From Methylorubrum salsuginis (GTDB lineage Bacteria > Pseudomonadota > Alphaproteobacteria > Rhizobiales > Beijerinckiaceae), in the NCBI RefSeq assembly GCF_900114375.1, contig NZ_FOSV01000001.1:62001-126000 (forward strand): a stretch of 64,000 nt of DNA. The letters run 5' to 3'. Positions 1 through 10,044 of this stretch are shown piece after piece. Under the pieces are notes generated by a model that did not search any database, was not told where the DNA came from, and saw nothing but the letters and a program-made list of their open reading frames with translations. Each line of letters opens with the position of its first letter. Positions within the stretch are counted from its first letter, which is position 1. The position numbers and the translations under genes were made by a program.

Positions 1-1509
1 GAGTTCGGCCTGCCCGTCCGGCACGAATGGGCGGCCGAGTATCGGGGGCCTGCGCGGGTCGTCTACGGCCACACACCGGTGGTCGAGCCGGCCTGGCTCA
101 ACAACACCCTGTGCGTCGATACGGGCTGCGTGTTCGGCGGGCGCCTCACGGCCCTGCGCTACCCCGAGATGGAGACCGTCTCGGTTCCGGCCGCGCGGGT
201 CCATGCCGAGCCGGTCCGGCCCCTCGGCCCGGCTCCCACCGGTGGGACGAGCCCGCAGGCCGAGGCCGACGATCTGCTCGACCTCGCCGACGTGTCGGGC
301 AAGCGCATCGTCACCACGCGCCTCTTACCCTCCGTGACGATCCGCGAGGAGAACAACGCGGCGGCGCTCGAAGTGATGAGCCGCTTCGCCATCGACCCGA
401 AATGGCTGATCTACCTGCCGCCGACCATGTCGCCCTGCGAGACCTCGGCGGAGGCGGGGTATCTGGAGCATCCGCGCGAGGCCTTCGCCTACTACCGGCG
501 CGAGGGCCTCCGCACGGTCGTCGCCCAGGAAAAGCATATGGGCTCGCGCGCCCTCATGGTGGTCTGCCGGGACGCGGACACGGCCCGCGCCCGCTTCGGC
601 GTGGGGAGCGGCGAGATCGGCGCCGTCACGACGCGCTCGGGCCGCGCCTTCTTCACCGATCCGGCGCAACGCGACGCCGTCCTGGGGCGTGCCCGCGACG
701 CCCTCGTCGCGACCGGCGCCTTCGACGAGCTCGGATCGGATTGGGTGCTGCTCGACGCCGAGATCATGCCCTGGTCGGCCAAGGCGCAGGCGCTCATCGC
801 CACGCAATACGGCCCGACCGGCGCGGCGGCCCGGATCGGGCTGGCGGCGGCGCAGGAGGCCCTGGCCCGCGCCGCGGGAGGCGGCCTGCAGCTCGAAGCG
901 CTGGCAAGGAAGACCGCCGAACGGCTCGCCGCCGCGGAGGCCTTCTCGGCGGTGGTGCGCGGCTATGCCTGGCCGGTGGCCGGGATCGACGACCTGAAGA
1001 TCGCCCCCTTCCACCTGCTCGCGAGCGAGGGGCAGGTCCACAGCGACAAGCCCCATACCTGGCATGGGGAACGGCTCGCCCCTCTGGCCGGGGCCGATCC
1101 GCTGTTCAAGGCGACCCGCGTGCTCGGGATCGACCTCGATAGCGAGGCGGAGGTCGAGCGCGGCATTCAATGGTGGCTCGACCTCACGGCGGAAGGCGGC
1201 GAGGGGATGGTGGTCAAGCCCGAGGCGTTCCTGGCGCGCGGCCGGCGCGGGATCACGCAGCCGGCCATCAAGTGCCGCGGCCGGGAATACCTGCGCCTCA
1301 TCTACGGCCCGGACTACGACCGGCCGGAGCATCTCGACCGGCTGCGCCAGCGCGGCCTCGGCGCCAAGCGCTCGCTGGCCTTCCGCGAATTCGCCCTCGG
1401 CCTCGAAGCCCTCGACCGCTTCGTCGCCCGCGCGCCGCTGCGGCGGGTCCACGAATGCGTGTTCGGCGTGCTGGCCCTCGAATCGGAGCCGGTCGACCCG
1501 CGGCTGTGA
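1..1509 (+). CDS. pnkp: Polynucleotide kinase-phosphatase-ligase (Pnkp), 3' part
   Basis: The reading frame is open from base 1, so the gene begins before the window; 502 codons are visible. Bacterial Pnkp is a three-domain RNA-repair enzyme of about 850 residues (5' kinase, 2',3' phosphatase, adenylyltransferase/ligase). The first ~45 codons look like the end of the phosphatase domain. The rest is the ligase-like domain. The nucleotidyltransferase motif I (KHMGSR) has its lysine codon at 532-534, a DAEI motif III lies near 757, and a motif V-like MVVKP lies near 1207-1221. In characterised bacteria Pnkp works with the methyltransferase Hen1 to seal cleaved RNA; hen1, if present, would lie upstream and out of view. 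The gene is convergent with the importer operon that follows, with 13 bases between stops. Confidence 0.85.
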   Translation, partial: EFGLPVRHEWAAEYRGPARVVYGHTPVVEPAWLNNTLCVDTGCVFGGRLTALRYPEMETVSVPAARVHAEPVRPLGPAPTGGTSPQAEADDLLDLADVSGKRIVTTRLLPSVTIREENNAAALEVMSRFAIDPKWLIYLPPTMSPCETSAEAGYLEHPREAFAYYRREGLRTVVAQEKHMGSRALMVVCRDADTARARFGVGSGEIGAVTTRSGRAFFTDPAQRDAVLGRARDALVATGAFDELGSDWVLLDAEIMPWSAKAQALIATQYGPTGAAARIGLAAAQEALARAAGGGLQLEALARKTAERLAAAEAFSAVVRGYAWPVAGIDDLKIAPFHLLASEGQVHSDKPHTWHGERLAPLAGADPLFKATRVLGIDLDSEAEVERGIQWWLDLTAEGGEGMVVKPEAFLARGRRGITQPAIKCRGREYLRLIYGPDYDRPEHLDRLRQRGLGAKRSLAFREFALGLEALDRFVARAPLRRVHECVFGVLALESEPVDPRL

Positions 1510-1522
1510 GCGCACCCCGCGG

Positions 1523-2608
1523 TCACAGCCGCGGGTCGAGCGCGTCCGACAGGCCGTCGCCGAGGCGGTTGAGCGCCATGAGGGTCACGACGAGGAAGCC
1601 CGCGGGCGCCGCCAGCATCCAGGGCGCGGCCTCCAGGGCGCGGGCGCCTTCGGCGATCAGCACGCCCCAACTGGTCGCCGGCTCCTGCACACCGAGGCCG
1701 AGGAAGGACAGAAAACTCTCGAGGATAATCACCCGCGGCACCAGCAGGGTCGCGGCGGCGATGATCGGCCCCAGCGTGTTGGGCACGGCGTGGCGCACCA
1801 GCACCGCCCCGGTGCTCGAACCGAGGGCATAGGCCGCGCGAAAAAAGTCGCGGCTTCTGAGGCTCAGCGTCTGGGTGCGGACGATGCGGGCCATGTCGAG
1901 CCATTCGACCGCGGCGACCGCCACCAGCACGAGCCACAGGCCGGCGCGGAAGAACACGAGCAGCACGATGACGAAGAACACGAACGGCAGGGCGTAGAGG
2001 ATGTCGACGACCCGCATCATCAGCGCGTCGAGCCCGCCGCCGACGAGGCCGGAGACCGCACCGTAAGCCACGCCCAGCGACAGGGCGACGAGGGTCGCGA
2101 CGAGGCCGATCAGCAGCGAGACCCGGCCCGCCACGAGGCAGCGGGTGAGGAGGTCGCGCCCGAGCATGTCGGTGCCGAGGACGAAGTGGAGCCGTCGCAC
2201 GGGCGCCTCGACCACCAGCCTCCGGCCGTCGGGCGAGCGCTCCACGATGGTCGCGGGCCCGAACAGGTCGGAGCGGGGCAGGAGGACGAGGTTGCGCGGG
2301 TCGATGGGTTTGGGTGCGGTGAGCGTCAGGCGGACGGTCTCGCCCTCCCGGCGCATCTCTTCGAGGGTGACGCGCATGCGCTGGGCGAGGCGGTCGAGGG
2401 CCGGGCGGATTTCGTCGGGCGTCGGATGGGCGGACAGGCTCGGGGGCGTGCGGACGAAATCGGGATAGATCCGCTCCGGCGCGTGTCCGGTGAGGAACGG
2501 GCCGATCAGGCAGGCGAGCGCGATGCCGGCCAGCGCGATCAGCGCCGCCACGGCGCCGCGGTCGCGGGCGAGGCGTCGGCGGGCCAGCGCGGTGAGCGAA
2601 GCGCTCAT
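1523..2608 (-). CDS. Oligopeptide-type ABC transporter permease (OppC/DppC family)
   Basis: This 361-residue inner-membrane permease is the last gene of a minus-strand importer operon. The start is ATG at 2608, overlapping the stop of the upstream permease as ATGA. An N-terminal membrane helix (residues ~17-38) is followed by a long non-membrane stretch of ~110 residues, then five further helices in the C-terminal BPD_transp_1 domain. The EAA-loop region is recognisable around 'FRAAYALGSS', followed by a typical FLSFLGLG segment. The family usually has about 300 residues; the extra length is in the loop after helix 1, as in some OppC proteins. No ATPase genes follow: the next gene is convergent pnkp. 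The substrate is unknown. Confidence 0.88.
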   Translation of the reverse strand: MSASLTALARRRLARDRGAVAALIALAGIALACLIGPFLTGHAPERIYPDFVRTPPSLSAHPTPDEIRPALDRLAQRMRVTLEEMRREGETVRLTLTAPKPIDPRNLVLLPRSDLFGPATIVERSPDGRRLVVEAPVRRLHFVLGTDMLGRDLLTRCLVAGRVSLLIGLVATLVALSLGVAYGAVSGLVGGGLDALMMRVVDILYALPFVFFVIVLLVFFRAGLWLVLVAVAAVEWLDMARIVRTQTLSLRSRDFFRAAYALGSSTGAVLVRHAVPNTLGPIIAAATLLVPRVIILESFLSFLGLGVQEPATSWGVLIAEGARALEAAPWMLAAPAGFLVVTLMALNRLGDGLSDALDPRL

Positions 2609-3525
2609 GCCGCCCTCATGCGCGGGTCGAGCCATGCGGCGATGAGGTCGGCGATGAGGTTGAAGGCCAGCACCAGCACGGCCACCAACACCACCGTGCC
2701 CATCACCAGCGTGTAGTCGCGGTTCAAGGCGCCATCGACGAAGTAGCGGCCGATGCCGGGCAGGCCGAAGATGGTCTCGACCACGACCGAGCCGGTCATC
2801 AGCCCGGCGGCGAGCGGCCCCAGCATCGCCACGACCGGCAGCAGCGCACCGCGCAGGGCATGGCGGGCGACGCGGGCGCGCGAAAACCCCATGGCGCGCT
2901 GCGTCCGGATGTGGGGCTGCACCAGCACCTCGGCGAGCGCGGCGCGGGTGAGCCGGGCGATGCCGGCGGCGTGGGGCAACGCCAGCGTGATCACCGGCAG
3001 AACGAGATTCTGCGGGGCGCCTCCGCCCCAGCCGCCGACGGGGAGCCACGCGAGCCCGAGGCCGAAGCCGATCTGGAGGAGCGGCGCGATCACGAAGTTC
3101 GGCACCGCGAGCCCGAGCGAGGCGACGAGCCCGACGAGCCGGTCGGCGAGCCCGCCGCGGCGGAGGGCGGCGAGGCTGCCGAGCACGAGACCGACGCTCA
3201 GCGCCAGCACGAGGGCGAGTGCCCCGAGGGTCGCCGAGACCGGCAGGCCGCGGGCGAACAGGTCGGCCACGGTGAGGTCACGGAAGGTGAAGGACGGGCC
3301 GAGATCGCCCCGCGCGAGTCCGGCGAGGTAGCGAACGAACTGAACGGGGAGCGGCGCGTCGAGGCCGTAGAGCCGGCGCAGGTTCTCCATGGCGGCGGGC
3401 GGCAGCGGGCGCTCCAGATCGAACGGTCCGCCGGGGGCGAGCCGGATCAGGAAGAAGCTGCCGGCGACGACGAGGAACAGTGTCGGCAGGCTTTGCGCCA
3501 GCCGGCGCAGGAGGAGGGCGGTCAC
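2605..3525 (-). CDS. Oligopeptide-type ABC transporter permease (OppB/DppB family)
   Basis: This 306-residue inner-membrane permease has six predicted helices. It starts with the classic N-terminal helix (LLLRRLAQSLPTLFLV) and the GGPF motif that marks OppB/DppB proteins. The EAA cytoplasmic loop is visible at 'RAMGFSRARVARHALR'. The start is GTG at 3525, sharing GTGA with the stop of the binding-protein gene, and its own stop overlaps the next permease by four bases. Translational coupling of the three genes is therefore likely. It should form a heterodimeric channel with the permease encoded at 1523-2608. Confidence 0.9.
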   Translation of the reverse strand: MTALLLRRLAQSLPTLFLVVAGSFFLIRLAPGGPFDLERPLPPAAMENLRRLYGLDAPLPVQFVRYLAGLARGDLGPSFTFRDLTVADLFARGLPVSATLGALALVLALSVGLVLGSLAALRRGGLADRLVGLVASLGLAVPNFVIAPLLQIGFGLGLAWLPVGGWGGGAPQNLVLPVITLALPHAAGIARLTRAALAEVLVQPHIRTQRAMGFSRARVARHALRGALLPVVAMLGPLAAGLMTGSVVVETIFGLPGIGRYFVDGALNRDYTLVMGTVVLVAVLVLAFNLIADLIAAWLDPRMRAA

Positions 3526-5117
3526 GGATCGAGCCGGAGGTAGCGGGTGGGGGCGACGTTGCGGATGTTCTCGTGGACGCCGTGCAGGCGCGGCGCGATC
3601 AGCGCCTTCGAGCGGTAATGCAGCACCGGAATCCAGGGCAGCTCATCGAGCACGATGGCCTCCGCCTCGAACAGCATCCGGGCGCGTCGGCCCACGTCGC
3701 GCTCCTGGGCCGCCGCGGCGAGAAGCCCATCGAATCGAGCGTTCGACCAGCGCCCGGCATTGAACCCATCGTTGCCGGTGCGGAGCAAAAACAGAAAATT
3801 CTGCGGGTCGGAATAGTCGGCGATCCAGGACATCCGGGCGAGATCGAAATCGCCGCCGTCGCGCAGGTAGGCGAAATGGGTCTTGGCGTCGGTGGCGACG
3901 AAGCGCGTGGTCACGCCGATGCCGCGCCAGACGTCGGCGAGCGCGATGGCGGTGTTGCGGTTGTTGTCGGTGACGTTGAAGCGGTACTCGACGTTCAACG
4001 GGTTCTTCGGCCCGAATCCGGCCTCGGCGAGGAGGCGTAGCGCCTGCTCCTCGCGGTCGATCGGCCCGTCGTCGCGGCCGGGCAGGAGCGGGGAGGGCAG
4101 CGCGTTGTCGAGGCCCGGCGGGCAGAAGGAGTAAGCCGGCGCCATGGTCTCGCCCCAGACGGCAGCCGCGATGAACTCCCGGTCGATGGCGAGCGAGAGG
4201 GCGCGGCGCACCCGCGGGTCGTCGAAGGGTTTCTTGCGCGTGTTGATCCCGATGGCCATGAGGCCGAGCCCCGGCCCGAGCCGCACCTGCGCGCCGAACC
4301 GTGCTTTCAGCGAGGCGATCTGGTCGGCGGGGAGGTCGGCGAGCGAATCGATCTCGCCGGCTGCATAGCGGCGCACGGCGGCTGCGAGGTCGGGGGTCGG
4401 TATGAAGTCGACTTGTCCGATCGGGATCGCGCCCGCATCGCGGTGGTGCGGGTTCTTCTTCAAGCTGATGCGGTCGTTGGGCACCCAGTCGATCAGGGCG
4501 TAGGGGCCGTTGGTGACGGCGCGGCCCGGGCGGGTGAAGCCGTCGCCCCACTGTGCGAGCGAAGGGCGGTGGACCGGAAGCGCGGTCTGATGCGTGAGGA
4601 GTTCGAGCAGGTAAGGCACCGGCTCGGCCAGCCCGATCTCGACGGTGGCGGGATCGGGGGCGGCGACGCCGAGCGTCTCGGGCGGCGCCTGCCCGGCATT
4701 GACGGCGGCCGCACCGCGAATCGGAAACAGCACCTCGGCGTATTTGGCGCCGGTCTTCGGATCGAGGATGCGGCGCAGGGAGAACACGAAGTCGTCGGCC
4801 GTGACCGGGTCGCCGTTCGACCAGCGCCCGTCGGGGCGCAGGGTAAAGCGGTAGGTCAGGCGGTCGTCGGAGACGCTCCAGCGCTCGGCGGCACCGGGAA
4901 TGATGGTGCCGAAATTGTCGTAGGTAAGCAGGCCCTCGTAGAGGTCGCGCAGGATATGCGCCTCGGCCACCGTCGAGGTCTTGTGCGGGTCGAGCGTCTC
5001 CGGGTCGGCGTCGTTGCCGCGACGGTAGACGGGGGCGCCCGCCGCGCGTGCGGGCCACACGAGGCCGGCGGCGAGCGCCGCACCTCCCTGCAGCCAGCGG
5101 CGGCGGTTGGCGTGCAT
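3522..5117 (-). CDS. Periplasmic peptide-binding protein of ABC importer (SBP_bac_5, OppA-like)
   Basis: The 531-residue product is an extracytoplasmic solute-binding protein of family 5. I chose ATG at 5117 because the protein then begins with a signal peptide: 'RRRWLQGGAALAAGLVW' followed by ARAAG. The paired arginines suggest a Tat signal. An upstream in-frame start at 5246 would lie inside the preceding gene. Family hallmarks are 'ETLDPHKTSTVAEAHI' near the mature N terminus, the 'DLYEGLLTYD' segment and the 'RRALSLAIDRE' motif in the middle. It is the first transport gene of the operon, seven bases after the HbpS-like gene. Relatives bind oligopeptides; the ligand here cannot be read from sequence. 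Confidence 0.9.
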   Translation of the reverse strand: MHANRRRWLQGGAALAAGLVWPARAAGAPVYRRGNDADPETLDPHKTSTVAEAHILRDLYEGLLTYDNFGTIIPGAAERWSVSDDRLTYRFTLRPDGRWSNGDPVTADDFVFSLRRILDPKTGAKYAEVLFPIRGAAAVNAGQAPPETLGVAAPDPATVEIGLAEPVPYLLELLTHQTALPVHRPSLAQWGDGFTRPGRAVTNGPYALIDWVPNDRISLKKNPHHRDAGAIPIGQVDFIPTPDLAAAVRRYAAGEIDSLADLPADQIASLKARFGAQVRLGPGLGLMAIGINTRKKPFDDPRVRRALSLAIDREFIAAAVWGETMAPAYSFCPPGLDNALPSPLLPGRDDGPIDREEQALRLLAEAGFGPKNPLNVEYRFNVTDNNRNTAIALADVWRGIGVTTRFVATDAKTHFAYLRDGGDFDLARMSWIADYSDPQNFLFLLRTGNDGFNAGRWSNARFDGLLAAAAQERDVGRRARMLFEAEAIVLDELPWIPVLHYRSKALIAPRLHGVHENIRNVAPTRYLRLDP

Positions 5118-5124
5118 TTTGGCG

Positions 5125-5568
5125 TCAGGCGCCGGTCTCGGCGACGAGTCCCGCCGCCTCGATCCCGGCGAGCGCGCAGATCTCGTCGTTGTCCGAGGTG
5201 TCGCCGGAGATGCCGACGGCGCCGAGCAGGCGGCCTTGCGCGTCACGGACCAGCACGCCGCCGGGCACCGGCACCAGGGCGTCGGGGCCGACGAGATGGC
5301 TCACCGCGGCGACGAAGTGGGGCTGCTCCTCCGCCCGCTTGGCGATGGCGCGCGAGCCGAGGCCGAGCGCCAGCGCCCCGTTGGCCTTGCCGCGGGCGAT
5401 CTCGGCCCGGCGCAGCGAGGTGCCGTCCTCGGCAGCCAGGCACTTGAGAGCGCCGCGGGCATCGTAGACCACGACCGCGAGCGGCTTCAGGTTCCGTTCG
5501 CGGGCGGTCCGCAGGGCGGTCGTCACGAGGGTCTGGGCGGCGGCGAGCGTTAGGTCGGTCATCGGCAC
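5125..5568 (-). CDS. GlcG/HbpS family protein (DUF336)
   Basis: This 147-residue protein belongs to the GlcG/HbpS fold family. The diagnostic features are the DDA-type N-terminal helix (LTLAAAQTLVTTALRTAR), 'VVVYDARGALKCL', the 'ARGKANGALALG' helix and the 'PVPGGVLVRDAQGRLLGAVGISG' core. Members are found with glycolate genes (GlcG) or bind heme (HbpS), but most have no proved role. It is seven bases upstream of the peptide-binding protein gene on the same strand, so it is probably the first gene of that operon. ATG at 5568 and a second ATG at 5562 are both possible starts. There is no signal peptide. Confidence 0.82.
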   Translation of the reverse strand: MPMTDLTLAAAQTLVTTALRTARERNLKPLAVVVYDARGALKCLAAEDGTSLRRAEIARGKANGALALGLGSRAIAKRAEEQPHFVAAVSHLVGPDALVPVPGGVLVRDAQGRLLGAVGISGDTSDNDEICALAGIEAAGLVAETGA

Positions 5569-5683
5569 ATCCTTTCGAGCGTCACGATAGAGGGATCGTA
5601 CGAGTTCCGGCTTCGCTCCGATCTGCCAAGGCCCGTCCCGGGGGTAAATCAGACGGGCCGGGTGGTATCAGGCGTCCTATCGG

Positions 5684-7783
5684 TCAAGCCTTCACGTCGG
5701 CACGGGCCGCTCGAAGGAGGGCCTGCCCTTCGTCATCCGCTCCGCTGGCAAGGTCGCACTCGATGAGTTCGAGCGCCAAATCCGGCCGGATCCTGTCGGC
5801 ATTTAGAAACGACCCGAAACGCATCCCCAGCGCCGCCCTTGGAAGCACGCCCTGAAGCAGGGCCGCGCCGGCGACCGTGCAATGCGGCACCAACTCATAG
5901 TACATCCCGATGAGTTCCGGGTTTTCCGACTTTTGGGTGACGAGATCGAACGCATCGCAGTATCTTTTCATGGCCCAGGGGTCGCCCAGGGCGAACTGAT
6001 CACCAATCGCAAGATCGGGCAGGCTGGCGAAGTAGGATGCGGCCATTTCCGTGAAGATGTCTTGAGAAAGACGGCTGGCCTCTGCCATATCGAAGATGGC
6101 ATTCTTTTCGAGAGATGTGATCGCCCGGTCCGGCCGAATTCTGATATACGCATCATAGTCGTCGTACCCGGAAGCAATCCTGAAACCTTCTTTGATCTTA
6201 TAATACATTTTCCAAGAATTGCTCTTACCCTCAAAATCCTCATCCGGCTCTATCACGACGATTTTAGCATCATAGAAATCGCGCAGTTCGGCATCGTCGG
6301 CAAAGTTGGAATTCCTAAAAAATGATGTCAGGTTCGCAAATTTTTCATGGAGATACGGAGTTCCTCTCTCGCGAGCCACCGAGGCATAGGCACGCGCGAG
6401 ACGATCCTCGAAACATCGATTGGCATTGTGCTCGGTTGGCAAATTGACGCCGATTTTTTTCCAAGTATGCACGAAAAAATCAAGTTCAATTCCACTGTTA
6501 TCATTCAACATTTTCCAAGTTGCAAATGCCGACCGGTACCCTCGGAGCTGTCCCGAGACGGACACCGCGATCTTCTTGATCTTTTTGCCGCTGAAATGAA
6601 TTTTTTTCGAAAGCATCGATTCGAAGGTCGGCGCATGGACTTTCGCCGGATCAACGATGCTGTCGCGGTCAGCCTTCAGCTGATTAAAAAGATCAACATC
6701 AAGCGCAAGAGCTATCTTCAAAAATGCGACAAACTGAGCAGTATTCAAACCCTGTCCGGAGCTTGAGATACGCGTCACGAACGCGCGGAAGACGGTCCTG
6801 TACCTAGTGATCAAGCCGGGATACGTATTCGTCTGAAAGACATACTGCAATATTTTACTATCAGGAATTTCCGTAATATGCTTCAGCACAAGCTCCAGCT
6901 CATGATCTTCAATTCCCTGACCTAACAAGGCTAGAACAGAAATCTGTATGAGGTTGATCTCTTGATAAGATCTATATTGCGCAATTCGATCAAGAAAGGG
7001 CTGAACTCGCTCCGGATACTCTCGCGAAGCCGGCCCCATATAACGCGTAATTTCCGGGGCATTATTCGCCCAATCGACGGTCGGCTGATTGAGAAATAGT
7101 TCGACCACGCCTTGCTCGACGGCATACGGGATATCACGAATAAAGACTTCCCACAGCTTTCTATAGTTTTCGGCAGAGACGACATCAGGTCGCCAAATCG
7201 CCAAAAGCCGTGCGTGATCGCCCTTGCGCATGACTGCGTAAGTATATTTCATATATAAATGTGTGTCATTCGGAAATTCATCGCAAGAATTTCTACATAT
7301 TTCGAGCAATTCATCTATTTCTAAATTTTCATCTAACAACTCGATTAATTTATAAACTGGCCAAACCGTTTCGGGAAATCGACTTACAACAAGCTTCCAG
7401 CGCGCGATCGCCTCTTCTCTTCCATGCTGCGATAGCCCAAGATCCGCAAATTGATAGTGCAACCAAACGATATCTTGAAATCGCTCGACTGCGATTTTTG
7501 ACACCTCATCGGCAATCGCGACGCGTTCGAGCTTGATGCATTCATCGATATAACGATGATATGCGATCGCGAGATCGGGGTGCGCTTGAATCAGCTCGGC
7601 CCAAAACGTCCTGGCTCCGTCGTGGTCGCCGACCGCCGCCAGCAGTTCGCCTCTTTTAATTGAAATCCATGGATTCTTGGGATAGGCAAACAAAGCTAGT
7701 TCTATAGCATCTTCGGCAGCGGAAAAGCTTTTTTCACACAGAAACGCATCGATTTCAGAGAGATACTCACTAATAGCCTTCAC
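5684..7783 (-). CDS. TPR-containing putative glycosyltransferase-like protein, AT-rich
   Basis: The product has 699 residues. I place the start at GTG 7783 because AGGAG sits about nine bases upstream; a longer frame to 7882 has no ribosome site. Residues ~1-250 are helical and TPR-like (repeated A..A/W...A..P patterns with YPKNP, HPDLA, FPNDT). A middle helical region follows. The last ~270 residues hold an alpha/beta domain with 'KIAVSVSGQLRGY', 'DFFVHTW', 'KIVVIEP' and 'YDAYIRIRPDR'. That pattern recurs in poorly characterised surface-glycan transferase-like proteins. Composition is far lower in GC than all neighbours, with many AT-ending codons, indicating recent transfer. It stands alone; no glycan cluster is visible. 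Function is not established. Confidence 0.7.
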   Translation of the reverse strand: MKAISEYLSEIDAFLCEKSFSAAEDAIELALFAYPKNPWISIKRGELLAAVGDHDGARTFWAELIQAHPDLAIAYHRYIDECIKLERVAIADEVSKIAVERFQDIVWLHYQFADLGLSQHGREEAIARWKLVVSRFPETVWPVYKLIELLDENLEIDELLEICRNSCDEFPNDTHLYMKYTYAVMRKGDHARLLAIWRPDVVSAENYRKLWEVFIRDIPYAVEQGVVELFLNQPTVDWANNAPEITRYMGPASREYPERVQPFLDRIAQYRSYQEINLIQISVLALLGQGIEDHELELVLKHITEIPDSKILQYVFQTNTYPGLITRYRTVFRAFVTRISSSGQGLNTAQFVAFLKIALALDVDLFNQLKADRDSIVDPAKVHAPTFESMLSKKIHFSGKKIKKIAVSVSGQLRGYRSAFATWKMLNDNSGIELDFFVHTWKKIGVNLPTEHNANRCFEDRLARAYASVARERGTPYLHEKFANLTSFFRNSNFADDAELRDFYDAKIVVIEPDEDFEGKSNSWKMYYKIKEGFRIASGYDDYDAYIRIRPDRAITSLEKNAIFDMAEASRLSQDIFTEMAASYFASLPDLAIGDQFALGDPWAMKRYCDAFDLVTQKSENPELIGMYYELVPHCTVAGAALLQGVLPRAALGMRFGSFLNADRIRPDLALELIECDLASGADDEGQALLRAARADVKA

Positions 7784-8246
7784 GTCTCGTCTCCTCTCTC
7801 GATCATGCGCCACATCGACATCGATACTTGAGAAAATTATGCGCTTCTCAATTGAAAATAACGATCTCAAAACATGAATCAAATCGACATATCAAGAATA
7901 ACAGCTGAAATGTCGAGCAGAGCGCCACATTGGCGGAACAGAAAACGCGTCGATGCAGAAGATCAAACAGCACCGCAATCTTGAGGACCGGCACCGAGCC
8001 CCTCACGACTCCCCGATCGCCCGCATGTTTCACCGGCCAACGGCAGCGCAACCTGAATTTCCCGAGAAACACGCAGCTGAGCAGCACATAAACGGAGCGC
8101 AATGGAAAAGCGACACCACTTGTGCGTGATAGTTTTGAGGATGGTTCGGAAGCCTCCGGCGGCTCGACGCTGCGAACGCCTTGAGCGGCGGGGACACAGG
8201 GTAGGGCCTGAGGAAATGCGGCAGGGGGCACCGTCCCACCGAGCCG
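7784..8246. other. 463-base gene-free stretch, AT-rich on its left half
   Basis: This separates the AT-rich TPR gene from osmC. The left ~130 bases share the low GC of the TPR gene and hold its ribosome site and presumably its promoter, so the foreign segment seems to extend to about 7960. The right half returns to normal composition. I found no supported reading frame, RNA gene or strong hairpin. Confidence 0.5.
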
Positions 8247-8699
8247 TCAGGCGACGATCACCTCCGCCCGCACCGAGTTCGCGATGAAGCAGACCGCGTG
8301 CGCCTCCGCGTGCAAGGCCGCAAGCCGGGCGGCATCCGGGGCGTCCCCGGTCCAGTCGATGGCGGGGTGGAGCACCACCCGCGTCACCGCCTGCCGTCCG
8401 GGCGCGATCTCGGCCATCGTGCCCTCGGCCCGGTCGCGGTAGCCGCTGATGCCGAACCCGGCGAGGCGGGCAACGTGGAGGAAGCTCAGCATGTGGCAGG
8501 CAGAGAGCGCGGCCACCAGCATCTCCTCGGGGTCGATGGCCGCCGGGTCGGCCCATTTCCCGACCACGTGGAGCGAGGCCGAGCCCGCGACCTCGATCCC
8601 GCCGTCGAAACGAAGAACGTGGCCGCGGCCGTAGCGGCCGGCGGCAAAATCCTCGCCCTCGCGCAACGACCAATCGACCTCCGCGACGTAGCCTGCCAT
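8247..8699 (-). CDS. OsmC family peroxiredoxin-like protein
   Basis: This 150-residue OsmC/Ohr-superfamily protein is cytosolic and probably reduces organic hydroperoxides. The two conserved cysteines are present at residue 68 (LSACHMLSF) and 137 (HAVCFIANS), together with the '[15 protein letters not shown]' motif typical of the family. It resembles the OsmC/YhfA branch more than Ohr. The start chosen is ATG at 8699, preceded by GGAAGG; an in-frame ATG seven codons upstream lacks a site. It stands alone, divergent from the UDP-glucuronate decarboxylase gene. Confidence 0.88.
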   Translation of the reverse strand: MAGYVAEVDWSLREGEDFAAGRYGRGHVLRFDGGIEVAGSASLHVVGKWADPAAIDPEEMLVAALSACHMLSFLHVARLAGFGISGYRDRAEGTMAEIAPGRQAVTRVVLHPAIDWTGDAPDAARLAALHAEAHAVCFIANSVRAEVIVA

Positions 8700-8830
8700 C
8701 CGTCCCGCCTTCCCTCTCATCCCGAAACGAACCTATCGGGCTCGCGTGGGCCGCGCACCACGTTGTGCCGCCCGCGCCGGCCGGGCATGGTGGAGCGGGG
8801 AACGAGCGAGACTCGCGGAAAGCGGCGGCC

Positions 8831-9799
<969 letters not shown>

Positions 9800-9867
9800 A
9801 GTCTCTCTGCTTGGCCTCAAGCGCCGGCACCCGCATCCGCGACTTTAGGCTTCTCGCTCCGCTGGAC

Positions 9868-9887
9868 GCCTCGGCAAAAGCCGAGGC
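9868..9887 (+). terminator. Hairpin after the decarboxylase gene
   Basis: A perfect 8-base-pair stem (GCCTCGGC / GCCGAGGC) with an AAAA loop lies about 70 bases after the stop at 9799. A weak T-run (GCTTTT) follows some 20 bases further on. It is a plausible but unproved terminator. Confidence 0.4.
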
Positions 9888-9990
9888 CGCTCGAGCGGGT
9901 CGCTTTTCGGGCTTGGCCACGCGGAGCTGCCGCTCGTTCCGGGCAGAGGCGTTGAGATGGCACCGAGGGTGGTTTGACCCGAACCTCTCG

Positions 9991-10009
9991 TTTGAATTAT
10001 GAATTCAAA
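9991..10009. promoter_or_regulatory. Perfect AT-rich palindrome, candidate operator
   Basis: TTTGAATTATGAATTCAAA has 8-base arms around a 3-base centre. It sits 36 bases upstream of the TTG start of the FAD/Fe-S dehydrogenase in an otherwise GC-rich sequence. Its position is right for a repressor site over the promoter. The binding protein is unknown; no regulator gene is adjacent. Confidence 0.4.
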
Positions 10010-10044
10010 AAGGCCGGCAACGGCCGTCGAGAGGGGAGGCTCGG

